DNA of 64,000 nucleotides from Arthrinium phaeospermum (lineage: Eukaryota; Ascomycota; Sordariomycetes; Amphisphaeriales; Apiosporaceae), in NCBI GenBank assembly GCA_006503535.1, contig QYRS01000001.1, positions 2,232,001-2,296,000 on the forward strand, in the 5' to 3' direction. Of the stretch, positions 12,287 through 24,901 are shown in pieces (the first letter of the stretch is position 1; each line of letters begins with the position of its first letter). The translations under genes and the position numbers were made by a program. The notes below the pieces were generated by a model. The model was not told the origin of the DNA. It ran no database searches and saw only the letters and a list, made by a program, of their open reading frames with translations.

Positions 12287-15200
12287 CGTTCGTAGCGCAA
12301 GGGGGGTTGTCTAAGTATCGGGCCGACGCCTAGGGTCATGTGCAAGTACGCTGTCTCGTCCGCATCGGTCAAGGCGACACAGAGATCTATGTCGTGACCT
12401 CGTATATTTGGTAAGGAGTCTCAATTGTGAGGTGGCGGGACTCGATCGATGGCGGGTGAAGTCGCGAAATAGGAGGTTTGTCGCCTCCGAGGTTTATCGT
12501 TTCGTCTGATGGTTCTGTGAAACCCAAAGGGAGTGAATACGAGATTGACACGAAGAGGCAATCGACCCAGCGGTCGTAGAAAGCAGGGCCAAGAATAGTT
12601 GATGAGAGAATAATCCTCCCATCATCAAAAAAAGTAGTGGATCCCAGCTTGCCAGCCATGTTCAGCCGGGTTCTGCGGGCTGGGGGGGTTGAACCGCCAA
12701 ATTTAGCATTTGGCACCCTGGTGGACTCGCGGGCTAGGCCATTTCGGGGCCATGTCGCTCTGTCGGCGCGGCCCTTCAGGCTAGCTTAGGCGGGGTCTCC
12801 CCGCTGAAGAATGACTGAATGAACCTGTCTTAGTTTCAACAAGAGGGCATATTCAACTTCCATAATGCCTCGAAGCATCTCTAATGTCCTCACTCCCAAC
12901 GCTTTTTGGCTTGGCAAGGAATCGAGTCCGAATAGCGTGAGGCAGGATTCGAGCATTTCTGCTTACATCAGAAGCTTCCTGATATACGTTTACTTGGAGG
13001 CTGGTTAGGCCAGGCATATGGACACTAGGTGCTTGCATATGGCGTCAGTAGCCTCACGCTTCTCCATCATGCAAACAGTCGATCACCTTGTCGTCCTCGT
13101 ACCACACACATTATTGTGTAAACGATCATGACCCCCCTGCTATATGATATATATATATTACTTTATTTCTGGTATTACATACGTCGCCAGTCGCTCTTGC
13201 CCTTGTCATGATATCAGCTGGGTCCTTATTGTGACATGATGATGTCACCTGTCTGCCTGACATTGTCTCACAAGCTATCCTTTACGTTGGGACTAAGGGG
13301 GAGGCATATGCAAGTCATCACTGGTTTAGTAACTGGAGATAAAGCTATGTGGCTTTCTTCTGTACGCGCCTTTCATCCCTTAGTATGATCGGTGTTTCGT
13401 TTCACACTCCTTTATCCGTTTATCTGCCCGGAATTGATTTTCTTCAAGTTTGTACCACAACCCCGACGTACGGCGGCCATGCCGACATGGGCGTTCGGTA
13501 CACTTCGGCAAGTTCCTCGGATGAAATGGTTCTCAGCCAGCTCTCCATGCGCAATGTCTTAGATTGCACTCTAATCACCACGTGTCTGGCCCGTCACCCT
13601 CGCATCCGCCATGCGAGCCTCGCGTTAAATTGCTTTACACAACGCGATCTCCTTTTTACGCCTGCTTCAGCACCTGGGTGGAGCCTGCTTCCGCTCCTGC
13701 TCGGGCATGGGAACGGCCGGCCGAAACGGCCAAGGATAGACCCAGGTAGTCAATACCCCTACGATGGTTCTGGCCGTCAACTTGGTAACGTTACAAAGTA
13801 AATCGCTAGCGGTCAAACTGCAACCCATCATGCCAGCATTTGCCCAGGCGATGGGCTAGATAAACGTGGACTCGGAGGCAGTGTGATGAATTTGGCGGGG
13901 TGCAGCGTCGTGGTGGTGAAATGGCCTGGGCGAAGCTGACTGGTCCAACCACCGCACGCGATAACCACATCCTTTCGCACATGCTTCCGAAAGCAGATGC
14001 AGGGCCCGACCCGCCAATCTCCCCCACTCTATCTGATCCTCTGATGGCTTTCCTCCCCGCCGCAACCTCCAAATCCCATAGCTGCTTTCAGGTGGTCCCT
14101 GATCCCCATGAACACATTTTCCTTGGCTCCGTCCCTCCCATGTACGGTAGGTTGTATGAGTCCGGATGCTACCGAACTTCTGCGCCGATCGTCTCTAACT
14201 CAAATACGTGCGACCCTGACGAGTGACCAGAAACATGTTTGATATCATTGCAAACGTGCAGCTCGTTGCTATTTATACGCAAGCTGAGCTGTGGGCAGCC
14301 CTAACTTGAACGATACACCGTAAGGATGAACGAGGCAAAAATGTACTCCGGGAGTTCTCCTGGCATCTGCCATCCAATGCATGTCTTAAACTTGCCGTCA
14401 CGTAGTCTGCCCATGCGAACCGTGACGAGCCCAACCTGACGTGCAGCCTGGGGTCCTCATTCGTTGGAATACTTCAGAGATCGGGTTTCCTAATCGCGCA
14501 ATTGAGATGAGGATGTGACCCTGCGATAAGACGACCATCCTCTCATCCCCTCGAGCAGTATTCCCCGAATCACAGAGACAGGATTAGGCACTTTTATAGA
14601 CGCGCATTAGTTCCCCTGTCCATGTGTACTTCATACAGAAGGACAGGACCAGGACGACCTCTGGTCAAGAGCATACCGAGACAACCCAGATCAGATCCGT
14701 CGGCTAATCAGAAACATCCTGGTCGCTCCACCTTCCTGTTGCGGCGTAGAACTTAGACCTCCTGTCACTCTTCCTGGGTCCCCGAATGCCATGTTACCCC
14801 TGATTGACGACACCCATCATTTGACTATGGCCTCCCACCCTTCTGACAGCTGCACACGACTTGGTCGTCTCTCGAGCTGTGAGGCTGTTTCGACCCACAT
14901 GGCAACGTTGCCGCCCATTCGGGAGGATTAGCTATCTGTCTTGCAGGTGTGCTGTGCTGTAGTATGTGCTGGTCACAGACGGCCTTCGCTTCGTCGACTC
15001 CCATACGGAGATTGCTAATCCCGGATAAGGACCCCCTCAAGGAGTGTTGGACACTTGGACACCTGTGGCCTTCTCATGGTGTCGTTACATCTGGCACACC
15101 TCGTCTTCTTCTCCCACTTCCTCGATCATGGAGGACTGGCCAAGAACAGCTCATGTTACCCGGCGCTGAGGAACGATGATCTAGACAGTAGAAGGTGTGG

Positions 15201-15563
15201 TGGGTCAAGTCAGCTCTTTCAACGGCGCCCTTCCTGTTCACGCACCGGCTAGCTGACCTGGGTACCAACCAAGAGACACTGCGGCTGCAGCACGATGGCA
15301 ACTTGTCTCTCGACGCGTGTTGACCACCTACCGGGGAACGGGCAAACGGGGGTATTGCGTGTCTCTGGCCCTCTCGCAGTATAAAGGTGTCCTACCCAGC
15401 GTTCGTTCCTTTGGAATCCTCACCTTAACACGCCAACTTAAGCTTCCAGAGTCAGACATTTGACGTCGACTTCTTGCTTGATTCATTATTGCCTTCTGTT
15501 GCCTTTCTTGCATATATACCACGATCACTCCTTTCGTGTTCGGCACTTACGGATATAGTCAAC
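12287..15563. other. 3.3-kb gene-poor region
   Basis: I see no supported gene. Contents: a perfect 7-base stem hairpin (GCCAAAT / ATTTGGC on the minus strand) near 12694-12712 beside a G-rich run, an AT dinucleotide tract at 13146-13161, and the chitinase promoter at the right end. Two open frames near 13349-13801 and 13900-14226 lack any recognisable sequence feature. Confidence 0.5.
15380..15386 (+). promoter_or_regulatory. TATA box of the chitinase gene
   Basis: TATAAAG lies 178 bases before the proposed ATG at 15564, a usual distance for a fungal gene with a moderate leader. It suggests an inducible, TATA-driven promoter. Confidence 0.5.
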
Positions 15564-17070
<1,507 letters not shown>

Positions 17071-18936
17071 GACAGGGGCTTTTTTCTTCCTTTTGTTCTC
17101 CTCTCTACTATTTCTGTTTGGCGTGGGCGGTGGTTTTCTGGTATACATATAAGGTATACACATTTCATGGGTGGGAATTTTGCTTCTTGTACCTCTTCGG
17201 GGAACCAACTCATAAATTGGGGTCTTTATGGCATTTTACTTTCTTCGGGATAACTGGCTGTGCGACAAGAGAGGTAACGTATATGGACTGGAAGGATAAC
17301 TGGGAGTATCTTGGTCACAATTTCACTGATGAATGGGTCTTTTGTCAAAGATGTTCACTGCGTACCCTGATGCGTGCTTGCTCTGGGCACCTTGACATCT
17401 CAGGGGTTTATAGAACTTGGCGAAGAAAGTAAACTTCATCTCTACTTATGAGCTTACAACACTGAGAAGTATTAACAAACCTAAGTTGCATACATCTGCT
17501 AATCTGACCAAGAAGATACAGTTATACGTATGTTGTCTTTGATCGAATAAATCTGACAGTTTTAAGGCGCCCCGTTGAGTCTCAGGCCCCGTAGCAGTCT
17601 CAGGCCCCGTGTCGATATTAGCCCAAGCTCACTGACTTAGGAGACGGTTGGGGTTTCGGCTGTATGGTTTATGGAAAATGGATGAATGCTTATCCGAGAG
17701 CGTTGATATGTGTTATGCGAGAAATACAGCTACAGTCGATATCACAGATGATGTAGCTGTCGAGTCGAAAGGAGACACATTCACTGATTGGGTATTATGG
17801 GACACCAATGTTGCCAACCAAGCTGAAGTGGGACCAGTCCTGATCTGCTGCTGATCTAGAAGCTCTAATCCAGATCCTGTGGAAGAACTAAAACTAAAAC
17901 CACGTTGCGGGTACAGTGAGTTTAAGTGCTGGCAGGAGTTTTGAGGGATCCTCTCGGACACGGGAAAGCCGTTGGTCTAAATCTCACGCTATGACATCCG
18001 AGCGGCGATGGGCAGACCCTGAATTTACCAAGCTTTAGCCACATTATATTGATATTACTGTCTTAGCACGGGGTCACTGCCAATTTGAGGATCTTCTATT
18101 TGCTCTTTACCACTTGCGTCAGCTGCACTTGGTGCTTGCAAATATATATCGAATGAATATAGGAATTTTTACTGCCAGCACAGCAGTGGGGGGATCTCTC
18201 CAGCCCTAAAAACATATCATCATATTCAGTGAAATCGAAAGGGATATTCTGCTTTTCCAAGGAACCAGAACATCATCATACAAGGTTCTTCCCGCAGGTG
18301 ACTACGTCAGATCTAGAACGGTCTCACTCCTTTTTCGATCGGAATTTGGCTACGGGCCCTGTGCGCTCCAAGATCACGGATGTGGCGTTTAAGGCTCGGC
18401 TCTGGATTCCTAGACTTGCACACAATAATGCGCTTGGATCTTGAAGCTAATCCACACAATCCGGGGGACCTTTCTAGACCAAGACCAAGGCAATTTCACT
18501 ACTCTACGCCATTCACACCATGATCTTGCCTACCTGAGGGAGTCTTTACGAACTGTATGATCAAGACAGGAGTCCTAAAACCCGACTCTGATCCGGCCAA
18601 CGGCAACTAGAGCCTTCCTGCAGGCTGATAATGTGCACCGACGTCAAAGCTACCGAAAGTCTACTGGTTACCCAAACGACACTTCCACGAGAGACAACGA
18701 GCCAGCGGCAAGGATATCCGACATTGAGGCTCAGTGGTTACCTGAAATTGGGTTTTCTATGTTAGATGCCGTCGAAATGCTCCTACCATCATGCGAGCCG
18801 GCTCTCTTGGTGAAGTAGTATAAGTATAGTTGGTATCTGCAGCACATCGAATGCATCAAGAAGTTCTAAACAACAATTCTCCCTTCCAAATCTGCCCCAA
18901 TTAACAAACAACAACACACCCTTCTCTCACAACGCA
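17071..18936. other. 1.9-kb gene-poor region
   Basis: No gene supported. A 13-base direct repeat (TCTCAGGCCCCGT) occurs twice at about 17578-17612. The rest is AT-rich and unremarkable. Confidence 0.5.
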
Positions 18937-19630
18937 ATGCAGTTCACCGCCGCCTTCCTCGCCGCCGCCGCCGCCCCGCTGTCGCTGGCGGCCGCGGCGG
19001 CCGGTTGCGGCACGGCGCCGGGTCTCTACGAGGCCATCCACCAGCGCGAGAACATCCTTGCCTACACCCTGGACACCAAGGACTACGCCAAGCTTGGCGA
19101 GTCCATGACCCAGGACGTCGTCTACGACAGCCGGCCGCTGGGTGCCGACTACGGTGGCCTTTCCACTGGGCTGGAGCAGGTCACCGACAACATTCGCGCG
19201 GCCTTTGGGGACGCCAAGGTCGCCCACCACGTCTCCAACGCCATCATTGTGCCGAACAAGGCCGGGAACGCGGCGAATGTGACGACCTAGTAGGTTATGC
19301 TCTTCTTCTTCTTCTTCTTCTTCTTCTCCTCTTCTATCCTTCTCCATGTCGATTATCCCCCCGCTCTCTCTGTCTATCCTGCGTGTCTATGTGGAAAAGA
19401 ACATGCCCGAGGGGTGAGAACAAGCAGAGCTGACCGAGGACATCGCCACACGCAGCATTGTCTACTCCCGCTGGGACGAGGCGGCACTCAATGACGTGAA
19501 GAAGACGTTCCGCCTGTACGAGAGGTGCGACGACTACTTTGTCATCGACCCTGCCGACGGCAACTGGAAGCTGAAGTACAGCCTGGTCCTGCCCTTGGCA
19601 CCCAAGCCCGAGCTGCCATACTTTGGATGA
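18937..19630 (+). CDS. Secreted SnoaL-like (NTF2-fold) protein
   Basis: Exons 18937..19289 and 19456..19630 encode 175 residues. The first stop-like TAG at 19288 is the donor: exon 1 ends TA, the intron begins GTAGGT, and the next exon supplies C, restoring Tyr (VTTY-IVYSRWDE). An Ala-rich signal peptide occupies residues 1-22. The body (LYEAIHQRENILAYTLDTKDY, DVVYDSRPLG, FRLYERCDDYFVID, NWKLKYSLVL) has the helix-then-sheet pattern of SnoaL-like NTF2-fold proteins common in fungal secretomes. Such proteins may be cyclases, hydrolases or ligand binders; no catalytic assignment is possible. The intron holds a CTT microsatellite. An alternative acceptor would extend exon 2 upstream. Confidence 0.75.
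19301..19327 (+). repeat. CTT microsatellite inside an intron
   Basis: About nine TTC/CTT units lie just after the donor of the SnoaL-like gene intron. Their pyrimidine character may act as part of the splice signal and the length is likely to vary among strains. Confidence 0.85.
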
Positions 19631-20385
19631 GAGGATGATGGATATGTCACTGGTGGCAGATCTTGATTCGGTTGAGGCTGGTATGTAGTCGAATGGGAAA
19701 TAATTGGGGGGTTCTGGGCGGTTGCCATACGTAGCTTAATATTAATGGATGCATTGTTGTGTCGGTACAGAGAATCAAGTTTCTATAAGATCAATCGTGC
19801 ACGCCTCAAATGCGTCTACATGTATGTGTGTAATCAGTGATGGCGTCGGGTTAAGCTATGTTGGTTTGGTTGGCAATGGCCGAGAACATCCGAAGTTCCC
19901 AAACCACCTGCGTCTACATCCAATGTAGCACATGAATGACGGCATTGGGAACTGGGTGATTGCGCGAGTCAATTGTACTCTTCAATTGAGCTATACAGCA
20001 AGCCCATAAGAACTTGTAAGATAAATGAAATACGAACCTGTGACTAACAAATGATGCTATGGATTCCTTTCTTTGGAAGAGCCATCAAACCAAAGGTTTG
20101 AATCTTAACAGAGGAACATTCAATCATACCCCTGGATCTTGTCGTCAATTTGGGAGCTGGGGACGGGAGTTGGTCAATTGATCGAGGGGTCCATCCCTGA
20201 ATTGAATCCCCCGCACGCCACATCCACCCCACACAGAGTGGCTAAAGCCAGCTGGCCAGCGCAGGGGAGCTGCGGCGTTAGCTGTTCGGGAGCTCCTCCT
20301 CTGATGTGTTTCGTGTTCAGTTCACTTACCACCAGATTACTCTTCTGTTCGAGGAAAGGGTTCTGTCCCAACAACACCAGAAAAC
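19631..20385. other. Intergenic, no gene seen
   Basis: Promoter region of the glucosidase II beta gene plus the 3' flank of the SnoaL-like gene. No RNA gene or repeat recognised. Confidence 0.5.
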
Positions 20386-22234
20386 ATGCGGCAATCAAGG
20401 GCATTTGTGCTATTGGGCACAGCTGTTGCCCACAGTGGCATCGTGGCTGCTGGCTCATTACCACGAGGTGTCGGTCCTGAATGTACGTCATCCTCCAATT
20501 CCTGCCTGTCCTAGTACTCCTTGAAGATTGCGACTGGCCACGTTCTTTGTTCGTAGTATGGCAAGCACTGACTAACCACTGGTGCTACAGTTGTCAAGTT
20601 CTACGAGCTCAAGGACACATTCACTTGTATCGGCCACCCTACCGTTTCCATCCCTGCGTCCAAAGTAAACGACAACAGCTGCGACTGCCCCGATGGCTCT
20701 GACGAGCCTGGCACTGCAGCATGTGCCTACCTGGACCCTCGCTCGCCCCCTCAGCCATTGCCTGCCTCCTTCTCCGGCACCACCAATACCAGCAATGCCC
20801 TGCCCGGTTTCTGGTGCGCCAACGAAGGCCACATTGGCGCCTACGTCCCGTTCATGTACGTGAATGATGGCGTTTGCGATTACCAACTCTGCTGTGACGG
20901 CAGCGAAGAGTACCGTGGCATTGGTGGTGTTAAGTGCGAGAACCGATGTGCCGCTATCGGAAAGGAATGGCGTAGGGTCGAGAAGGAGCGCAAGGACAAC
21001 CTGGAACGGGCCAACAAGAAGCGCCGCACCATGGCCAAGGAATCTAGAGAGCTCCGACGCCGGGTCGAGGCTAAGATCACGACCCTGCAAGCCGATATCA
21101 AGGGACTGGAGCTCAAGCGTGACGAGCTGAAGCAAAAGTACGACGAAGTTGAACGATCCGAACGTGGCAAGGTTGTCAAGACCGAAGGGACTGGCAAGTT
21201 GGGCGTTCTGGTTGGTGGCCCGCAACCGCGTCAATGAGCTCCGAGACGCCCTACGAGTTGTCGTCGGGCAGCGAGACGATCTCAAGAGCAAGGTTGAAGA
21301 GCTGCAAGCCATCTTGTCCGCATTCAAGGAAGAGTACAACCCCAACTTCAACGATGAAGGTGTCAAGAAGGCCGTGCGTGCATATGAGGACTACGTTGGC
21401 AAGCTGGGCGAGACCGCGGCCGAAACCCTGCATGAAGACGACATCCAGGAAGTGCTGAAGGAAGATACCGACTCCAATGGCATCAACTGGAAGGAGTATG
21501 AAGAGGGTGAGATGACCGATACCGATATCAGTAAGTTGCGAGATCTCATCTGGCTCTTTATTCCGAAATTCTAACAGTTTGCAGTCTACAGTCTGGAGGC
21601 TTATCTGCCCGATTTTGCCCGTGACTTCGTCCACGCCAAGTTGAACGTCGTTCGCGTCTGGATGATCGAGAACGGCATTCTTGCCGACAACCCAACAAGC
21701 TCTGGAGAGTCTCGCCTTGTTATTGCCGCTCGTGAGGCCTACCAGGCTGTTGAGGGTGACATCAGTACCAAGGAACGTGATCTGTCCAGCCAGCAGGAGG
21801 ATCTCCAGAAGGATTACGGCGCCGACGATATCTTCCGCACCCTCAAGGATACCTGCATCTCTACCGACGCCGGAGAGTACACCTACGAGCTTTGCTGGCT
21901 GTCGCGCACCTCCCAGAAGTCCAAGAAGGGTCATGGCCACACGACTATGGGCAACTTTGATCGTATTGACTGGGAAGAAAGTGACGAGGAGGAACGTCAC
22001 GACGGCAAGGGTCTGGGCCGGGGCAAGCGCATGGTGCTGCGGTACGAGAATGGGCAGGGCTGCTGGAACGGTCCGAACCGCCGAACCGATGTTTGGCTGG
22101 CTTGTGCCGAGACCGAAGAGCTTTGGCGGATTGCCGAGCAGGAAAAGTGCGTTTACCGCATGGAGGTCGGTACCCCTGCCGCCTGCGAGGAGGTTGTGGA
22201 ACCCGGCAACGTAAGAGAGAAGGATGAGTTGTAA
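20386..22234 (+). CDS. GTB1: Glucosidase II beta subunit
   Basis: The regulatory subunit holds the catalytic alpha subunit in the ER and recruits substrates for trimming the inner glucoses of N-glycans. Exons are 20386..20482, 20591..21530 and 21585..22234 (introns 108 and 54 bases). Seen: signal peptide, SLPRGVGPEF, LDL-receptor class A-like repeats (DNSCDCPDGSDEPGT and GVCDYQLCCDGSEE), a long Glu/Lys coiled coil, an EF-hand-like acidic stretch (EDTDSNGINWKE), and the C-terminal PRKCSH/MRH domain with MVLRYENGQGCWNG and CVYRMEVGTPAAC. The last residues REKDEL form an ER-retrieval KDEL signal. The frame shifts near 21213 inside the coiled coil (one base extra or two missing); family members read VGLA.NRVNELR there. 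Confidence 0.93.
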
Positions 22235-22481
22235 GCGTACAGACGAAGAAGCTACACAAATCTTACATACACACACTGGTTAGACAGTGGCTAGACGATG
22301 GCTGATGACTTTTTGCAAGCGAGGGGTAACAAAATTTGTTTTTAGCCTATTGAATCACACAAGATCTAAAATCTTGATCGAAGGATTTGAAATCATGAAT
22401 CGTGGTATCATTGAGCATCATCTTATATACAAATATTTGGTGTGACAACGTCTTGAGATCCAATCTCGTTGTCTCATCGGG

Positions 22482-23378
22482 TTACCGCACCTTTTCGCTG
22501 CGCCTGCCGCTTTCTGCAATCTTCCGCCGCTTGTTGTTTTCCTCTTGTTCTGCCAACACCCTTGCGGTAAGCGAAGCGGTCATGGAGTTGTTGATGCGAC
22601 TTTCGATGCCCGTCTTTCTCCTTCTTTCTTTCTTGGTGCCGTTCTCCTTTTCGCCGTTTGCGGCTTCCTCGGCCTTGCGCTTCTTCTTACCGCCGCTCTT
22701 ATCCTTCTTTAGGCTGTGCGATAGACCTTTCGATTTGAGGTCCTCGATTCTCGTCTTCAGCTTCTCCATCTCGGCGTCCGAAGTCGGTAGGATCGGGATG
22801 ACGTTGCTTGCCTCGAACGGCTCACTGCACTCCGGGCAATGTTGTTGCTGCTGTTCTTGCTCCTTCTTTGCCTCCTCGCTGCCATTGCTGCTGCTCTTGC
22901 CGTTGCCCTCCGTCGCCTGCAGCTCCTTCATGGCGGCCTCGGCGAAAACATGACCGCAGGGGACGATGTAGATGGCCTTGGTGGCGGCGCCGCCGAGCTC
23001 CTTGAGGCTGACGGGGCAGGCGCGGAACTCGCGGCCCTTCTCGTCCTTGCGCACGGTGAATCGCAGCTTGACGACGTCCTTGACGCCCTTGATGTCGGTG
23101 CCGCGGAAGGCCTCCTGCTGCGCCTCGGGCACGGCGGCGTCGTCCGAGGGCAGGAGGCACTGCAGGATCGACTCGTAGTTGTACAGGATGCCGCGCCAGT
23201 CGGACACGACCATGTCCTTGCTGTTGAGGTCCAGCGGGTTCGAGGACAGGGGGCACGTCGTCCAGGCGTGGGTCAGGGACTCGTGCAGCGTCTCTTTGAG
23301 CTCGGTCGCGGTCGGGAGGCGGGCGGCGTTCTTGACCAGTTCGCGGCGCTTGGGAATGGAGCCGCCGTCGTTACCCAT
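22482..23378 (-). CDS. rtf2: RTF2-domain protein (replication termination factor 2)
   Basis: RTF2 acts at replication forks in the nucleus (first described at the fission yeast RTS1 barrier; also implicated in splicing and fork stability). The intronless 298-residue ORF begins MGNDGGSIPKRRELVK, the canonical start. The C2HC2 RING-like domain shows CPLSSNPLD, RACPVSLKEL, YIVPCGHVF and HCPECSEPF. After it comes a basic, Lys-rich C-terminal region. A Gln-rich run (EQEQQQQ) interrupts the second half of the RING-like domain. It converges on the glucosidase II beta gene, with 247 bases between the stops, and is divergent from TOR. Confidence 0.94.
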   Translation of the reverse strand: MGNDGGSIPKRRELVKNAARLPTATELKETLHESLTHAWTTCPLSSNPLDLNSKDMVVSDWRGILYNYESILQCLLPSDDAAVPEAQQEAFRGTDIKGVKDVVKLRFTVRKDEKGREFRACPVSLKELGGAATKAIYIVPCGHVFAEAAMKELQATEGNGKSSSNGSEEAKKEQEQQQQHCPECSEPFEASNVIPILPTSDAEMEKLKTRIEDLKSKGLSHSLKKDKSGGKKKRKAEEAANGEKENGTKKERRRKTGIESRINNSMTASLTARVLAEQEENNKRRKIAESGRRSEKVR

Positions 23379-24901
23379 CGTGCTGGCTGGTTGGGGCGGC
23401 TGGCTGGGTGTGCTTGTTGGTCAGAATATAGGGGTTCGGAAGCGACGATGCTGGTTCCTTCCGTGGTTGCCCAGGAAGTCTGCGACGGCGTGATTCCTGT
23501 CGCTATGTGGGATGTACCGCCGCGGGAAACTCTTGAACTCCGATAGCCTTGGCGGATTGGATGTGAGAAAGAAGGCAGGTAGATACCTACACAGGCCAAG
23601 AGGTAGGTAGGAACTATACGATGTCAATGAGTTTTGGGGACGAATTCACTTGTCAGCTGTCCATTTGGTTGGGTTTAGGTAGGATGTATGCACGAAGTTG
23701 TCTTGGCCACAGGACATGACCGGGATGGATGCGAAGTCGCACGAATGTTACCTCTTTCATGAGGCAACCACGCCCACCAAGAAAGCCGTATCGATAACGA
23801 TAAGCACTAGCGTTATCGCGCTAGCGCGTCACTAGCGTGGGTCTCTCGATAGGCGTTTGGCAGCTTCCTTCCCATTGCTTGAACTGGTTCCCAAAATAGT
23901 TCCAACAATAACAGGCTTTCTCCGAATGGTATTGTGCAGTTTCAAGGACTGAGCTCCTCAGGTCCTCGCAGTTATATATCCTTCAACCTCCACGTATAAC
24001 CCCCTGTTTCCCCTTTTCCATCACTTCGAAGTGATCATCCTCATTACAGTTTCCATCGACGTGGGCAGCTTGCCAGCTCGCTTCCTCGGTTCGTGCCCCA
24101 AAGTCGTTAGCGCGCGGGAGGTGGGATTAGCGCAGGACTGCCCCAGTCAGTCTGTACCTCTGACAGCTCATTCTCCCTCAACTCGAGCTTTCACACTGTC
24201 CTCGCCCACTTCTCTCGCCCACGTCTCACAGTCTCAAGTGGGCTTCGCACACATCCTTGAGTACTTCAGCATCGTTGAAGTACTTGACTGGAGTCAGCAG
24301 CAGCATCCCGTCCAATCAGACATAGGCTGTTGCGTCTGTCGGTCGGGCCGTGTGCAGCGGCGTGCACCTCTGAGCAGCTTAATCCAGTTGCAGTTCCATC
24401 ATCAAGGTGGGAGCTGTACACAGTTCAACACCTCAAACCCATCTCATTCCCACCAGCGAAACCTCCCGTTAATACCGATTTCGACATCGCACCCTCGAGT
24501 TGTCGGAAAAGGATCGACTGCTTCTCTCCCCCGTCATCGGCCTTGTCGGCATAACAGAGCGCGTGTCGCATGAAGCAGCGCAACCTCAATGGTGTCTGTC
24601 GCCCTCTGCTGAAGTTGTAGCAGACACGGCCGAGGGCGCAGACGGCTCAGTGGTTGATCATCCAGGGACAGGTCCAACGAACCACCCACGCTTGACTACC
24701 AACCGTCCACGCTGTCGTCTAACACTTCGACTGTTGATACGACCGAGTCGATCTCCTTACTGGCACCTCGAACCAGCGACGATAATTGACGATCGTTTTG
24801 TCCGCGACCATACGACTTTCGAGAGCCAGCCTCTCATATAATTCCGACTTTCTTGTCTTCAGTATTCCCACGCACGCGCTTCGCAACAACCTGTCGGCGA
24901 C
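23379..24901. promoter_or_regulatory. RTF2/TOR divergent upstream region
   Basis: This 1.5-kb region separates RTF2 and TOR. It holds a cluster of palindromes at 23792-23837 and, on the TOR side, a long probable leader from about 24000 with several short upstream open frames. Upstream frames in a long leader could tune TOR translation, but the transcript start is unknown. Confidence 0.45.
23792..23837. repeat. Clustered palindromes in the RTF2/TOR intergenic region
   Basis: CGATAACG at 23792-23799 pairs with CGTTATCG at 23811-23818 (loop 11 bases), and directly follows a perfect 10-base palindrome GCGCTAGCGC at 23818-23827, then another CACTAGCG. Function unknown; candidate protein-binding sites. 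Confidence 0.7.

Noticed and set aside
12660..12745. Possible tRNA on the minus strand (GGTTCAA B-box-like text and a hairpin)
   Set aside because: The hairpin loop lacks U33 and no acceptor stem can be paired; a hairpin is all that can be supported.
13349..14226. Two plus-strand open frames of 150 and 108 codons
   Set aside because: No motif or splice structure; translations look random.
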